Of a stretch of 39,528 nt of DNA, positions 25,370 through 33,391 are shown piece by piece (within the stretch, counting starts at the first letter, position 1; every line of letters begins with the position of its first letter). Source of the DNA: Microbacterium oryzae (GTDB taxonomy: Bacteria; Actinomycetota; Actinomycetes; Actinomycetales; Microbacteriaceae); NCBI RefSeq assembly GCF_030406385.1, contig NZ_JAUEPM010000015.1, positions 1-39,528 on the forward strand, read 5' to 3'. The notes beneath the pieces were generated by a model. That model saw only the letters and a program-made list of their open reading frames with translations, did not search any database and had not been told where the DNA came from. The translations under genes and the position numbers were made by a program.

Positions 25370-25554
25370 TGGCTGCGCGTCTGAAGGTGACGCAGATCAA
25401 GTCCAAGGTGAGCGAGAAGCAGAACCAGCGCGACACGCTGCGCAGCCTGGGTCTCAAGCGGATCGGCGACTCGGTCGTCCGTCCCGACGACGCTCAGACC
25501 CGCGGCTACGTCCGCGCGGTCGCTCACCTCGTGAATGTTGAGGAGATCGACTGA
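25369..25554 (+). CDS. rpmD: 50S ribosomal protein L30
   Basis: 61 aa, normal L30 size. [20 protein letters not shown] followed by [17 protein letters not shown] is diagnostic. The ATG overlaps the rpsE stop by one base and the stop overlaps rplO the same way. The frame stays open upstream inside rpsE, but only this start gives the family N-terminus. Confidence 0.98.
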   Translation: MAARLKVTQIKSKVSEKQNQRDTLRSLGLKRIGDSVVRPDDAQTRGYVRAVAHLVNVEEID

Positions 25555-26015
25555 TGGCTGAGAGCAACGAGCAGCGCCCCGGCGTGCTGAAGGCCCACCA
25601 CCTCCGTCCCGTCCCGGGCGCCAACACCGCGAAGACCCGCAAGGGTCGCGGTGAGGGCTCGAAGGGCAAGACGGCCGGTCGTGGCACCAAGGGCACGCGT
25701 GCCCGCAACACCGTGCGCGTCGGCTTCGAGGGTGGGCAGATGCCGCTGCACATGCGCACCCCGAAGCTCCGCGGCTTCAAGAACCCCTTCCGCGTGGAGT
25801 ACCAGGTCGTGAACCTGGACAAGCTCGCGGAGCTCTACCCGCAGGGTGGCGATGTGACCATCGCCGACCTCGTGGCTAAGGGCGCCGTTCGCAAGAACGA
25901 GAAGGTCAAGGTCCTCGGCAACGGCGACATCTCCGTCGCACTGACGGTGTCGGTGGACAAGGTCTCCGGCTCGGCAGAGCAGAAGATCGTCGCCGCCGGC
26001 GGCAGCATCAAGTAA
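25554..26015 (+). CDS. rplO: 50S ribosomal protein L15
   Basis: 153 aa. The glycine/arginine-rich N-terminal extension ([20 protein letters not shown]) reaches into 23S rRNA, and [20 protein letters not shown] is conserved. L15 is a late assembly protein. It closes the ribosomal part of the spc operon; a strong hairpin terminator and a spacer of about 110 bases separate it from secY. Confidence 0.99.
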   Translation: MAESNEQRPGVLKAHHLRPVPGANTAKTRKGRGEGSKGKTAGRGTKGTRARNTVRVGFEGGQMPLHMRTPKLRGFKNPFRVEYQVVNLDKLAELYPQGGDVTIADLVAKGAVRKNEKVKVLGNGDISVALTVSVDKVSGSAEQKIVAAGGSIK

Positions 26016-26026
26016 CACCGCGCGAG

Positions 26027-26058
26027 AGGGCCGGAGGCATGCGCCTCCGGCCCTTTCC
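26027..26058 (+). terminator. Hairpin terminator or attenuator between rplO and secY
   Basis: A perfect 12-bp stem (arm AGGGCCGGAGGC) with an ATGC loop is followed by TTCC. It lies 12 bases past rplO. A TACTCT box at about 26061, just after the stem, could serve as -10 for a separate secY transcript. Confidence 0.8.
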
Positions 26059-26125
26059 GTTACTCTGGAGATCGGTGCGCCCTCTTTCGTCAGGCCACCA
26101 CTCCACTTCACTGGGAGGCCCTTCC

Positions 26126-27451
26126 TTGTTCAGCGCTATCGCGCGGATCTTCCGCACGCCGGATCTGCGGCGGAAGATCGGCTTCACGCTCGGGATCATC
26201 GCGGTGTACCGCTTCGGCGCTCACATCCCCGCGCCGTTCGTCAACTTCCCGAACGTGCAGAGCTGCATCGACCAGACCTCCGGCGCCCAGGGGCTCCTCT
26301 CGCTGGTGAATCTCTTCTCCGGCGGCGCGCTGCTCCAGCTGTCGATCTTCGCGCTGGGCGTCATGCCCTACATCACGGCGACGATCATCACGCAGCTGCT
26401 GCGCGTGGTCATCCCGCACTTCGAGGCCCTCTACAAGGAGGGTCAGGCCGGCCAGGCGCGTCTGACGCAGTACACCCGGTACCTCACGATCGCGCTCGCG
26501 CTGCTGCAGTCGACGACGCTCATCACGGTCGCCCGCAGCGGTCAGCTCTTCGGCGTCACCGGCGTGCCGGAGTGCACGAACGTCCTCACGAACGACGTGT
26601 GGTGGGCGCAGCTGCTCATCGTCATCACCCTGACCGCCGGCACCGGCCTCATCATGTGGTTCGCGGAGCTCGTCACCGAGCGCGGCGTCGGCAACGGCAT
26701 GTCGCTGCTGATCTTCACCTCGATCGCCGCGTCGTTCCCCGCCGCCATGTGGGCCATCTGGCAGGCGCGCGGCTTCGAGATCTTCCTCCTCGTGCTCGTC
26801 ATCGGCGTCGTCATCATCGCCGCGGTGGTGTTCGTCGAGCAGTCGCAGCGCCGCGTTCCCGTGCAGTACGCCAAGCGGATGGTCGGACGCCGCACGTACG
26901 GCGGCACGAACACGTACATCCCGATCAAGGTGAACATGGCCGGCGTCGTGCCCGTCATCTTCGCCTCGTCGCTGCTGTACATCCCGTCGCTCATCGCGCA
27001 GTTCAACTCCACGCCCGACGCCGACGGCAACCTGCCCGGCTGGGTCCAGTGGATCAACAACTACCTGACCACGGGAGACAACCCGCTCTACATGCTGGTG
27101 TACTTCCTCCTCATCATCGGCTTCACGTACTTCTACGTCTCGATCACGTTCAACCCGATCGAGGTCGCCGACAACATGAAGAAGTACGGCGGGTTCATCC
27201 CCGGCATCCGCGCCGGCCGCCCGACCGCCGAGTACCTGGAGTACGTGCTCACCCGCATCACGCTCCCCGGCGCGATCTACCTCGGTCTCGTCGCCCTCAT
27301 CCCGCTCGTGGCCCTCGCGACCGTGGGCGCCAATCAGAACTTCCCGTTCGGCGGCGCGTCGATCCTCATCATGGTCGGCGTCGGCCTCGAGACGGTGAAG
27401 CAGATCGACGCGCAGCTGCAGCAGCGCCACTACGAAGGACTCCTCCGATGA
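26126..27451 (+). CDS. secY: Preprotein translocase subunit SecY
   Basis: 441 aa with about ten membrane helices, the standard SecY length. The start FSAIARIFRTPDLRRKIGFT, the first helix IAVYRFGAHIPAP, the GVMPYITATIITQLL segment and KRMVGRRTYGGTNTYIPIKV are family marks. SecY forms the protein-conducting channel with SecE and SecG. The TTG at 26126 was chosen over upstream in-frame starts because GGGAGG lies eight bases before it and the protein then matches family length. It overlaps adk by four bases. Confidence 0.98.
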   Translation: MFSAIARIFRTPDLRRKIGFTLGIIAVYRFGAHIPAPFVNFPNVQSCIDQTSGAQGLLSLVNLFSGGALLQLSIFALGVMPYITATIITQLLRVVIPHFEALYKEGQAGQARLTQYTRYLTIALALLQSTTLITVARSGQLFGVTGVPECTNVLTNDVWWAQLLIVITLTAGTGLIMWFAELVTERGVGNGMSLLIFTSIAASFPAAMWAIWQARGFEIFLLVLVIGVVIIAAVVFVEQSQRRVPVQYAKRMVGRRTYGGTNTYIPIKVNMAGVVPVIFASSLLYIPSLIAQFNSTPDADGNLPGWVQWINNYLTTGDNPLYMLVYFLLIIGFTYFYVSITFNPIEVADNMKKYGGFIPGIRAGRPTAEYLEYVLTRITLPGAIYLGLVALIPLVALATVGANQNFPFGGASILIMVGVGLETVKQIDAQLQQRHYEGLLR

Positions 27452-28044
27452 CAGCGCCCCGTCTTCTCATCGTCGGCCCGCAGGGCTCCGGCAAGGGCAC
27501 GCAGGGCGTGCTCGTGGCCTCGGCCTTCGACGTTCCCGTGGTCTCCACGGGCGACATCTTCCGGGCGAACATCGCCCAGGGCACAGAGCTCGGCCGCAAG
27601 GTGCAGGCGATCACGGACGCCGGCCACCTCGTGCCCGACGAGGTCACCAGCGAGATCGTGCGCGACCGCCTCGCGCAGGACGACGCGGCCGAGGGCTTCC
27701 TCCTGGATGGCTACCCCCGCAACGCCGCGCAGGTGCGCGATCTCGATGCGTTCCTCTCCGACCGCGGCGAGCAGCTCGACGCGGTGATCCTCCTCGACGT
27801 GCCGCGCGAGGAGTCGATCGCCCGCATCGCCAAGCGCGCCGCCGAGCAGGGCCGCAGCGACGACACGGAGGAGGCGATCTCCAAGCGCCTCGACATCTAC
27901 GAGTCGGAGACCGCGCCCATCCTCGACGTGTACGGGGAGCGCGGCATCGTCGACCGCATCGACGGCGTCGGGTCTCTCGACGAGATCACCGCGCGCATCT
28001 TCGACGCCCTCGAGGCGCGCGGCATCGTGCGCGTGGCCGCGTGA
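27448..28044 (+). CDS. adk: Adenylate kinase, short-LID form
   Basis: 198 aa. GPQGSGKGTQ (residues 9-18) is the P-loop, and STGDIFRANI, LLDGYPRN and the AKRAAEQGRSDDTEEAISKR region with its short LID identify adenylate kinase, which interconverts ATP, AMP and ADP. The short LID lacks the zinc-binding cysteines of long forms. The frame is open upstream inside secY, but the ATG at 27448 overlapping the secY stop gives the family start. secY-adk-map is a widespread actinobacterial order. Confidence 0.98.
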   Translation: MTAPRLLIVGPQGSGKGTQGVLVASAFDVPVVSTGDIFRANIAQGTELGRKVQAITDAGHLVPDEVTSEIVRDRLAQDDAAEGFLLDGYPRNAAQVRDLDAFLSDRGEQLDAVILLDVPREESIARIAKRAAEQGRSDDTEEAISKRLDIYESETAPILDVYGERGIVDRIDGVGSLDEITARIFDALEARGIVRVAA

Positions 28045-28889
28045 GCGTGTTCCGCCGCTCGCCGTACAAGAACGCCGCGCAGCTGCGGGGGATGGTCGCA
28101 CCCGGCCTCATCACCGCAGCGTCCCTCGACGAGGTGCGCCGGGCCATCCGACCCGGCATCACGACCGGCGAGCTCGACGCGATCGCGAACCGGGTGATCA
28201 CGGGTCGCGGTGCGCGCTCGAACTTCCAAATGGTGCGCGGGTACCGCCACACCACCTGCATCTCGGTGAACGACCAGGTCGTCCACGGCATCCCGGGGGA
28301 GCGGGTCATCCAACCGGGTGACATCGTCTCCATCGACAGCGGGGCCGAGACGGCGGATGGCTGGAACGGCGATTCCGCGATCACGATCGTCGTGCCCGGG
28401 GGAGACCCGGATGTCGCCGCTCGCCGTGAGGAGCTCTCGCGCGTGACGGAGGGATCGATGTGGGCGGGGATCGCCGCCCTCGCGTCCGCGAGCCACCTCG
28501 GGGAGGTGGGCGCGGCCATCCAGGAGTACATCGAGGCGAACCCGCTGTCGTCGGGAGAGCCCGCGGGCATCCTGCGCGACTACGTCGGTCACGGCATCGG
28601 ACGCAGAATGCACGAGGCGCCGTCGATCTTCAACTACCGCACCGAGGAGCGCGGCGCCGACGTGCGCCCCGGGCTCACGGTGTGCATCGAGCCGATGATG
28701 ACGTCGGGCTCCGAAGAGGTGTTCGTGGAGGACGACGACTGGACGGTGTCCACCGTCGACGGCAGCGACGGCTCCCACTGGGAGCACAGTGTCGCCGTGC
28801 ATGATGGCGGCATCTGGGTGCTGACCGCGCCCGATGGCGGAGCCGCGGGCCTTGCCCCGTTCGGCGTCGCCCCCACCCCGCTCGCTTGA
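28041..28889 (+). CDS. map: Methionine aminopeptidase type I
   Basis: 282 aa, GTG start overlapping the adk stop. The dimetal ligands are visible: Asp in SIDSGAETADGW and NGDSAIT, His in GHGIGRRMHEAP, Glu in CIEPMMT and WEHSVAVHDGG; the substrate-side His is in NDQVVHGIP. It removes the initiator methionine from new proteins. After MHEAPSI the usual Pro-Asn-Tyr is Phe-Asn-Tyr, an unremarkable variant. A GTG two codons downstream is an alternative start. Confidence 0.97.
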   Translation: MSVFRRSPYKNAAQLRGMVAPGLITAASLDEVRRAIRPGITTGELDAIANRVITGRGARSNFQMVRGYRHTTCISVNDQVVHGIPGERVIQPGDIVSIDSGAETADGWNGDSAITIVVPGGDPDVAARREELSRVTEGSMWAGIAALASASHLGEVGAAIQEYIEANPLSSGEPAGILRDYVGHGIGRRMHEAPSIFNYRTEERGADVRPGLTVCIEPMMTSGSEEVFVEDDDWTVSTVDGSDGSHWEHSVAVHDGGIWVLTAPDGGAAGLAPFGVAPTPLA

Positions 28890-28911
28890 GGTTTCGGAGA
28901 GAACTGACGTG

Positions 28912-29601
28912 ATGATGGCTAACCCTGGCAAGAAGACGAACTGGTTCGCCATCGTCATCTCCCTGATCGTCGTCGTGGCGATCGTCGGCGTCGGCGCGCT
29001 CGTCGTCACGATGAACAACGCCGCGACCGCGCCCGCCGAGGCTCCGGCAGCCGGCGTCGTGAACGAGGAGACCGGCGGCATCAGCATCGGCGACGGCCCG
29101 GATGTCATCGAGGAGTACGTGGACTTCATGTGCCCCTACTGCGGCCAGTACTGGGAGGGCTACAGCGAGTACGTCAGCGAGAAGGTGGAGGCGGGCGAGG
29201 CGACCCTCGTCATCCACCCGATCTCGATCCTCGACAACGCGTCGCAGGGCACCGAGTACTCGACCCGCGCCGCGAGCGCCGCGTACTGCGTGGCGGAGAC
29301 GAACCCCGACGCGTTCTACCCGTACGTCGACCGCCTGTTCGCGAACCAGCCGGCGGAGTCGACCGAGGGGCTGTCGGATGACGAGCTCGCGGAGTTCGCG
29401 GATGAGGTCGGGGCCGGTGACGCCGCGTCCTGCATCGCCGACCAGGAGTACGCGGACTACGTCGCCGAGCGCACCGAGGAGACCCCGATCGCGCCGGGTG
29501 CGAGCGGCATCTCGACGCCGACGATCGTGGTGAACGACGAGTTCGTGCAGCTGACGTTCCAGGGCCCCGAGGTCGACCTCGAGCCGCTGCTCGCGCAGTA
29601 A
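28912..29601 (+). CDS. Membrane-anchored DsbA-family thiol oxidoreductase
   Basis: 229 aa. An N-terminal membrane anchor (about 11-34, WFAIVISLIVVVAIVGVGAL) leads to an extracytoplasmic thioredoxin-fold domain with the redox motif C74-P-Y-C77 and the cis-Pro loop GISTPTIVVND near the C-terminus; the helical insertion between is Asp/Glu-rich. DsbA-like proteins of this type (thioredoxin_4) oxidise or reduce cysteines of exported proteins; which direction applies is not visible. GGAGAG lies upstream; starts at 28909, 28912 and 28915 are all possible. Its position between map and infA puts a cell-envelope gene inside the ribosomal cluster. Confidence 0.92.
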   Translation: MMANPGKKTNWFAIVISLIVVVAIVGVGALVVTMNNAATAPAEAPAAGVVNEETGGISIGDGPDVIEEYVDFMCPYCGQYWEGYSEYVSEKVEAGEATLVIHPISILDNASQGTEYSTRAASAAYCVAETNPDAFYPYVDRLFANQPAESTEGLSDDELAEFADEVGAGDAASCIADQEYADYVAERTEETPIAPGASGISTPTIVVNDEFVQLTFQGPEVDLEPLLAQ

Positions 29602-29609
29602 GCGCGGAG

Positions 29610-29642
29610 GGCGTTTCGTCTCGCTCCGCTCGCTCAACGACC
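29610..29642 (+). repeat. Single copy of the GTTTCGTCTCGC/CGCTCAACG repeat
   Basis: GGCGTTTCGTCTCGCTCCGC followed by TCGCTCAACGACC is closely similar to the 45-bp units at 4684-4850. It begins eight bases past the stop of the DsbA-like gene. Confidence 0.9.
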
Positions 29643-29662
29643 GCGGGGGATGGCCCCTGCCG

Positions 29663-29700
29663 CCGGCGTGTCGGACGGCACCGGCCATCCGACACGCCGG
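29663..29700. repeat. GGCGTGTCGG palindrome before the infA promoter
   Basis: Perfect 12-base arms (CCGGCGTGTCGG and CCGACACGCCGG) bracket a 14-base loop. Two more half-sites lie at 29706-29717 (CCGACACGCCCG) and 29758-29768 (CCGGCGTGTCG), the latter pair flanking the -10 box. Confidence 0.85.
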
Positions 29701-29702
29701 AG

Positions 29703-29731
29703 TTGCCGACACGCCCGACGTGACATACCAT
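29703..29731 (+). promoter_or_regulatory. infA promoter
   Basis: TTGCCG-N17-TACCAT has exact spacing and a good -10, about 110 bases before the infA start. The -35 overlaps a GCCGACACGCC half-site, so any factor that binds these repeats would compete with RNA polymerase. Confidence 0.65.
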
Positions 29732-29840
29732 TGATCTTTGGTGCCTTGCGCCTCATTCCGGCGTGTCGTTCCGACGGCCATCCGGCACCATCACCCAACC
29801 ACCGCAGACCGACCGGTCCGCAGCAAGCGCGAGCGAGGAT

Positions 29841-30068
29841 ATGGCGAAGAAAGACGGAGTCATCGAGTCCGAGGGGACCATCGTCGAGGCGCTGCCGAAC
29901 GCGATGTTCCGTGTCGAGCTCGACAAGCCCGCAGGGCACAAGGTGCTCGCAACGATCTCCGGCAAGATGCGGCAGAACTACATCCGCATCATCCCCGAAG
30001 ACCGTGTGGTCGTGGAGCTCAGCCCCTACGACCTGACGCGCGGCCGCATCGTCTACCGCTACCGCTGA
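29841..30068 (+). CDS. infA: Translation initiation factor IF-1
   Basis: 75 aa, near the usual 72-73. The single S1-like OB domain reads [20 protein letters not shown] through [20 protein letters not shown] to [13 protein letters not shown]-1 binds the 30S A site with IF-2 and IF-3 during initiation. GCGAGGA lies six to ten bases before the ATG. It has its own promoter after a repeat-rich spacer of about 240 bases. Confidence 0.98.
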   Translation: MAKKDGVIESEGTIVEALPNAMFRVELDKPAGHKVLATISGKMRQNYIRIIPEDRVVVELSPYDLTRGRIVYRYR

Positions 30069-30109
30069 CCGGTCGAGAAGTAACGACCGGCTGCGTCGCG
30101 AGGCGACGC
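30069..30109 (+). promoter_or_regulatory. Two adjacent hairpins between infA and rpmJ
   Basis: CCGGTCG-N8-CGACCGG (30069-30090) is followed at once by GCGTCGC-GAG-GCGACGC (30093-30109). Both stems are perfect. With 29 bases left before rpmJ they could tune read-through or RNA stability. Confidence 0.55.
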
Positions 30110-30138
30110 CGGTACGAAGACAGCGAATAGGAAGCATC

Positions 30139-30255
30139 ATGAAGGTCAACCCCAGCGTCAAGCCGATCTGCGACCACTGCAAGGTGATCCGCCGCCACGG
30201 CCGCGTCATGGTCATCTGCAAGAGCAACCCGCGCCACAAGCAGCGCCAGGGCTGA
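30139..30255 (+). CDS. rpmJ: 50S ribosomal protein L36
   Basis: 38 aa. [20 protein letters not shown] and [16 protein letters not shown] are unmistakable L36. The zinc ligands C11, C14, C27 and H33 are all present, so this is the zinc-binding (C+) form; some bacteria carry a second, zinc-free copy elsewhere. L36 packs against 23S rRNA under the factor site. A GGAAGC site precedes the ATG. Confidence 0.98.
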   Translation: MKVNPSVKPICDHCKVIRRHGRVMVICKSNPRHKQRQG

Positions 30256-30283
30256 GCTCGGCCGATACCGGCAACTGAATTCG

Positions 30284-30346
30284 GCAGGATCAGAACCCGC
30301 TCAAGCGGGGGACACCTCGGGGCGGAGGCCCGGGCACCGATCCTGC
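30284..30346 (+). promoter_or_regulatory. Three-way-junction RNA leader before rpsM
   Basis: Outer arms GCAGGATC (30284) and GATCCTGC (30339) enclose two hairpins: CCCGC-TCAA-GCGGG (30296-30309) and CTCGGG-N7-CCCGGG (30316-30334, one U-G). The 123-base spacer is otherwise empty apart from the ACAGGAGAA ribosome site. It fits a structured ribosomal-protein leader; I do not recognise a named family. Confidence 0.6.
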
Positions 30347-30378
30347 TCCACACCTCCACATAGCAACAGGAGAACCGC

Positions 30379-30753
30379 ATGGCACGTCTTGCCGGCGTCG
30401 ACATCCCGCGCGACAAGCGCGTGGTGATCGCACTCACGTACATCTACGGCGTTGGCCGTACCCGCTCGAACGAGATCCTCGCGGCCACGGGCATCAGCCC
30501 CGACGTCCGCGTGAAGGACCTCTCCGACGACCAGCTCGTCGCGCTGCGTGACCACATCGAGGGCACCTACAAGGTTGAGGGTGACCTCCGCCGCGAGGTC
30601 GCTGCCGACATCCGCCGCAAGGTCGAGATCGGCTCCTACGAGGGTCTGCGTCACCGTCGCGGTCTCCCGGTCCGCGGTCAGCGCACGAAGACCAACGCGC
30701 GTACGCGCAAGGGCCCGAAGCGCACCGTTGCCGGTAAGAAGAAGGCCCGCTAA
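30379..30753 (+). CDS. rpsM: 30S ribosomal protein S13
   Basis: 124 aa, usual length. [20 protein letters not shown] and [16 protein letters not shown], the H2TH-like core, with the tail [20 protein letters not shown], identify S13. It lies in the 30S head and contacts P-site tRNA and the 50S subunit. It starts after a structured leader and a clear AGGAG site, and is 28 bases from rpsK. Confidence 0.99.
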   Translation: MARLAGVDIPRDKRVVIALTYIYGVGRTRSNEILAATGISPDVRVKDLSDDQLVALRDHIEGTYKVEGDLRREVAADIRRKVEIGSYEGLRHRRGLPVRGQRTKTNARTRKGPKRTVAGKKKAR

Positions 30754-30781
30754 GGCGCGCGGATAGGTTTAGGAGAACAAC

Positions 30782-31180
30782 ATGGCTGCACCGAAGTCCG
30801 CAGCGCGCAAGCCGCGCCGCAAGGAAAAGAAGAACATCGCGCTGGGTCAGGCCCACATCAAGTCGACGTTCAACAACACGATCGTCTCGATCACCGACCC
30901 GTCCGGCGCTGTCATCAGCTGGACCTCGTCGGGTGGCGTGGGCTTCAAGGGCTCGCGCAAGTCGACGCCGTTCGCTGCCGGCCTCGCCGCCGAGGCTGCT
31001 GCGCGTCAGGCGCAGGAGCACGGCGTCAAGAAGGTCGACGTGTTCGTGAAGGGCCCGGGCTCGGGCCGCGAGACCGCGATCCGCTCGCTTCAGGCCGCCG
31101 GCCTCGAGGTCGGGTCGATCCAGGATGTGACGCCGCAGGCCCACAACGGCTGCCGTCCGCCGAAGCGTCGCCGCGTCTGA
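30782..31180 (+). CDS. rpsK: 30S ribosomal protein S11
   Basis: 132 aa. The [20 protein letters not shown] core and C-terminus [12 protein letters not shown] are diagnostic. S11 forms part of the platform that binds the mRNA-anti-SD helix. rpsD, which lies next in many bacteria, is absent; a strong terminator and new promoter region lie there instead. Confidence 0.99.
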   Translation: MAAPKSAARKPRRKEKKNIALGQAHIKSTFNNTIVSITDPSGAVISWTSSGGVGFKGSRKSTPFAAGLAAEAAARQAQEHGVKKVDVFVKGPGSGRETAIRSLQAAGLEVGSIQDVTPQAHNGCRPPKRRRV

Positions 31181-31190
31181 GAACCGTCTT

Positions 31191-31221
31191 CGCCGGGGTG
31201 CTCGTTGCGAGCACCCCGGCG
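31191..31221 (+). terminator. Strong hairpin terminator after rpsK
   Basis: A perfect 14-bp stem (arm CGCCGGGGTGCTCG) with a TTG loop lies ten bases past the stop. There is no T run, as is common in high-GC genomes. Confidence 0.8.
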
Positions 31222-31284
31222 CATTCGCCGTTCACGCCCGGCGCGAGCTGGGTCCCGAGTACCCCTCACGACCTCTCATCCACG

Positions 31285-31307
31285 CAAGTGTCATATAGCG
31301 GGCACTT
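31285..31307 (+). promoter_or_regulatory. Possible rpoA promoter region
   Basis: AAGTG-N12-CACTT encloses CATATAGC, the only AT-rich patch in the spacer and a weak -10 candidate. The -35 is not clear. An AAAGGA ribosome site follows at 31313, eight bases before the GTG. Confidence 0.35.
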
Positions 31308-31325
31308 GATCGAAAGGAACACATA

Positions 31326-32315
31326 GTGCTCATCGCACAGCGTCCGACCCTCACCGAGGAGAAGATCTCCGAGTTCCGCAGCCGGTTCGTCATCGAGCCG
31401 CTCGAGCCCGGCTTCGGCTACACGATCGGCAACGCGCTCCGTCGCAGCCTGCTCTCGTCGATCCCCGGTGCATCGGTCACGAGCATCCGCATCGACGGCG
31501 TGCTGCACGAGTTCAGCACCATCCCCGGTGTGAAGGAGGATGTCACCGAGATCATCCTCAACATCAAGCAGCTGGTCGTCTCGAGCGAGCGCGACGAGCC
31601 CATCACGGCCTACCTGCGCAAGACGGGTGCGGGCGAGGTCACGGCCGCCGACATCTCGGCTCCGGCCGGCGTCGAGGTCCACAACCCCGAGCTCGTCATC
31701 GCGACGCTCAACTCGGACGCCAAGTTCGAGCTCGAGCTCACGATCGAGCGCGGCCGCGGATACGTCTCGGCGACGCAGAACCGCAACGAGTACGCCGAGG
31801 CGGGCCAGATTCCCGTCGACTCGATCTACTCGCCCGTGTTCAAGGTCAGCTACCGCGTCGACGCGACCCGTGCCGGTGAGCGCACCGACTTCGACAAGCT
31901 GATCCTGGATGTCGAGACGAAGGCCTCGATGCTGCCGCGCGACGCCGTCGCTTCGGCCGGTCGCACGCTCGTCGAGCTGTTCGGTCTCGCCCGCGAGCTG
32001 AACGTCGAGGCCGAGGGCATCGAGATCGGCCCCGCGCCGGTCGAGACCGTGCTCTCGAACGAGCTGTCGATGCCGATCGAGGACCTCGATCTGTCGGTTC
32101 GCTCGTACAACTGCCTCAAGCGCGAGGGAATCAACACGGTCAGCGAGCTCGTCGCCCTCTCGGAGACGCAGCTGATGAACATCCGCAACTTCGGTCAGAA
32201 GTCGGTCGACGAGGTGCGCGACAAGCTCGTCTCGCTCGGTCTGTCGCTGAAGGACTCGGTGCCCGGTTTCGACGGCACCGGCTTCTACAGCGGCTACGAC
32301 GAAGAGTCCCTCTGA
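31326..32315 (+). CDS. rpoA: DNA-directed RNA polymerase alpha subunit
   Basis: 329 aa, GTG start. The N-terminal dimerisation domain has [20 protein letters not shown] and [20 protein letters not shown]; the C-terminal domain (about 250-310) has [20 protein letters not shown] and [17 protein letters not shown], which bind UP elements and activators. It nucleates assembly of RNA polymerase. It is cut off from rpsK by a strong terminator and probably has its own promoter. It is followed by rplQ 35 bases later. Confidence 0.99.
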   Translation: MLIAQRPTLTEEKISEFRSRFVIEPLEPGFGYTIGNALRRSLLSSIPGASVTSIRIDGVLHEFSTIPGVKEDVTEIILNIKQLVVSSERDEPITAYLRKTGAGEVTAADISAPAGVEVHNPELVIATLNSDAKFELELTIERGRGYVSATQNRNEYAEAGQIPVDSIYSPVFKVSYRVDATRAGERTDFDKLILDVETKASMLPRDAVASAGRTLVELFGLARELNVEAEGIEIGPAPVETVLSNELSMPIEDLDLSVRSYNCLKREGINTVSELVALSETQLMNIRNFGQKSVDEVRDKLVSLGLSLKDSVPGFDGTGFYSGYDEESL

Positions 32316-32350
32316 CCCGACTTCCCGTCCTGATACTGGAGTAACACGAA

Positions 32351-32956
32351 ATGCCTAAGCCCACCAAGGGTGCCCGCCTCGGCGGCGGCCCCGCCCACGA
32401 GCGTCTGCTTCTCGCGAACCTCGCAGCGGCCCTGTTCACGCACAAGTCGATCAAGACCACGGAGACGAAGGCCAAGCGCCTGCGCCCCCTGGCTGAGCGT
32501 CTCATCACCAAGGCGAAGCGCGGCGACCTGCACGCCCGTCGCACCGTGCTCTCGACCATCGGCGACAAGTCGGTCGTCCACGTTCTCTTCAACGAGATCG
32601 CTCCGCTCGTCGCCGAGCGCGAGGGCGGCTACACGCGCATCACCAAGGTCGGCAACCGCAAGGGCGACAACGCTCCCATGGCCGTGATCGAGCTCGTCCT
32701 CGAGCCCGTCACTCCGAAGGCGAAGAACTCGTCGACGTCGTCGAAGGCCGCTGCCGCCGACGCTTCGGCCGAGCCGGCTGCCCCCGCCGAGTCGGCGGCC
32801 CCGGTCGCCAACGAGAACGAGGCTGCTGAGCCCGCCGAGGTCGAAGAGGCGGGTGCTGCTGCCGACGACAAGCTCGGCGAGGCGCTCGTCGACAACGAGG
32901 CCGGCGACGAGGAGGCTGCCGAGGAGGCAGACGCTCCCAAGCCCGACGCGAAGTAA
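32351..32956 (+). CDS. rplQ: 50S ribosomal protein L17 with acidic tail
   Basis: 201 aa against a usual 115-130. [20 protein letters not shown] and [20 protein letters not shown] give a normal L17 core to about residue 120. About 80 extra residues follow, alanine- and glutamate-rich ([19 protein letters not shown]) with no structure predicted. L17 sits at the base of the 50S subunit near the tunnel. Similar tails occur in other actinobacteria; their role is unknown. It ends the cluster and is followed by a strong terminator. Confidence 0.98.
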   Translation: MPKPTKGARLGGGPAHERLLLANLAAALFTHKSIKTTETKAKRLRPLAERLITKAKRGDLHARRTVLSTIGDKSVVHVLFNEIAPLVAEREGGYTRITKVGNRKGDNAPMAVIELVLEPVTPKAKNSSTSSKAAAADASAEPAAPAESAAPVANENEAAEPAEVEEAGAAADDKLGEALVDNEAGDEEAAEEADAPKPDAK

Positions 32957-32969
32957 CTCTCGCTTCATC

Positions 32970-33003
32970 GGAACGCCCTCGACCTTCGGGTCGGGGGCGT
33001 TCC
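32970..33003 (+). terminator. Terminator of the rpoA-rplQ unit
   Basis: GGAACGCC and GGCGTTCC form the base, with CGAC-CTTCG-GGTCG inside, 14 bases past rplQ. There is no T run. Confidence 0.75.
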
Positions 33004-33357
33004 GCCGTTCGGGGGTATTGGCGGGGTGGGCGGATGGCCGGGGCCGGGGGTCGCGGCAGGTCCGGCTAGCTCTCTCGGGAGCGTTGCCGCAAAGTGCAGC
33101 AACCGGTGCCCCGATGGACGCGTCCAGCGGCAAGAGCCCACGCCCTTTCCCCGAAGCGCCTCCAACGTCTCATCGGTTGCCGCGAAATGCGGCAAGGGGT
33201 GGCCAGGGCCGCGCATGAGGGCGTCGACCCTTTCCGCGGAGTGCGTTCATCCGCGCGACGCTTGCCGCGAAGCGGGGGCAAGGATGGCTCGGGCCTCGGC
33301 GCAGGACCCGTCGCGCCGGCGGCCTTCGACCGATGCTGGACTCGTCGCGGAGCGGAA
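33004..33357. other. Gene-free repeat region before the ABC importer operon
   Basis: About 350 bases with no credible gene. It holds a G-rich stretch (33010-33055) with quadruplex potential, then the TTGCCGC palindrome array (33083-33282), and leads to the importer promoter. Confidence 0.7.
33083..33282. repeat. TTGCCGC palindrome array, three copies
   Basis: GTTGCCGCAAAGTGCAGCAAC minus its last base spans 33083-33102, GTTGCCGCGAAATGCGGCAA is at 33176, and CTTGCCGCGAAGCGGGGGCA is at 33261. The units are 93 and 85 bases apart and share a CCCTTTCC-containing spacer, so they are decayed tandem copies of one hairpin element. Confidence 0.8.
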
Positions 33358-33386
33358 TTGACACGTCTCATGACCGCACATACACT
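33358..33386 (+). promoter_or_regulatory. Near-consensus sigma-70 promoter of the importer operon
   Basis: TTGACA-N17-TACACT: perfect -35, ideal spacing, and a -10 with one or two mismatches. It is the best promoter in the window. Confidence 0.85.
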
Positions 33387-33391
33387 CGGAG

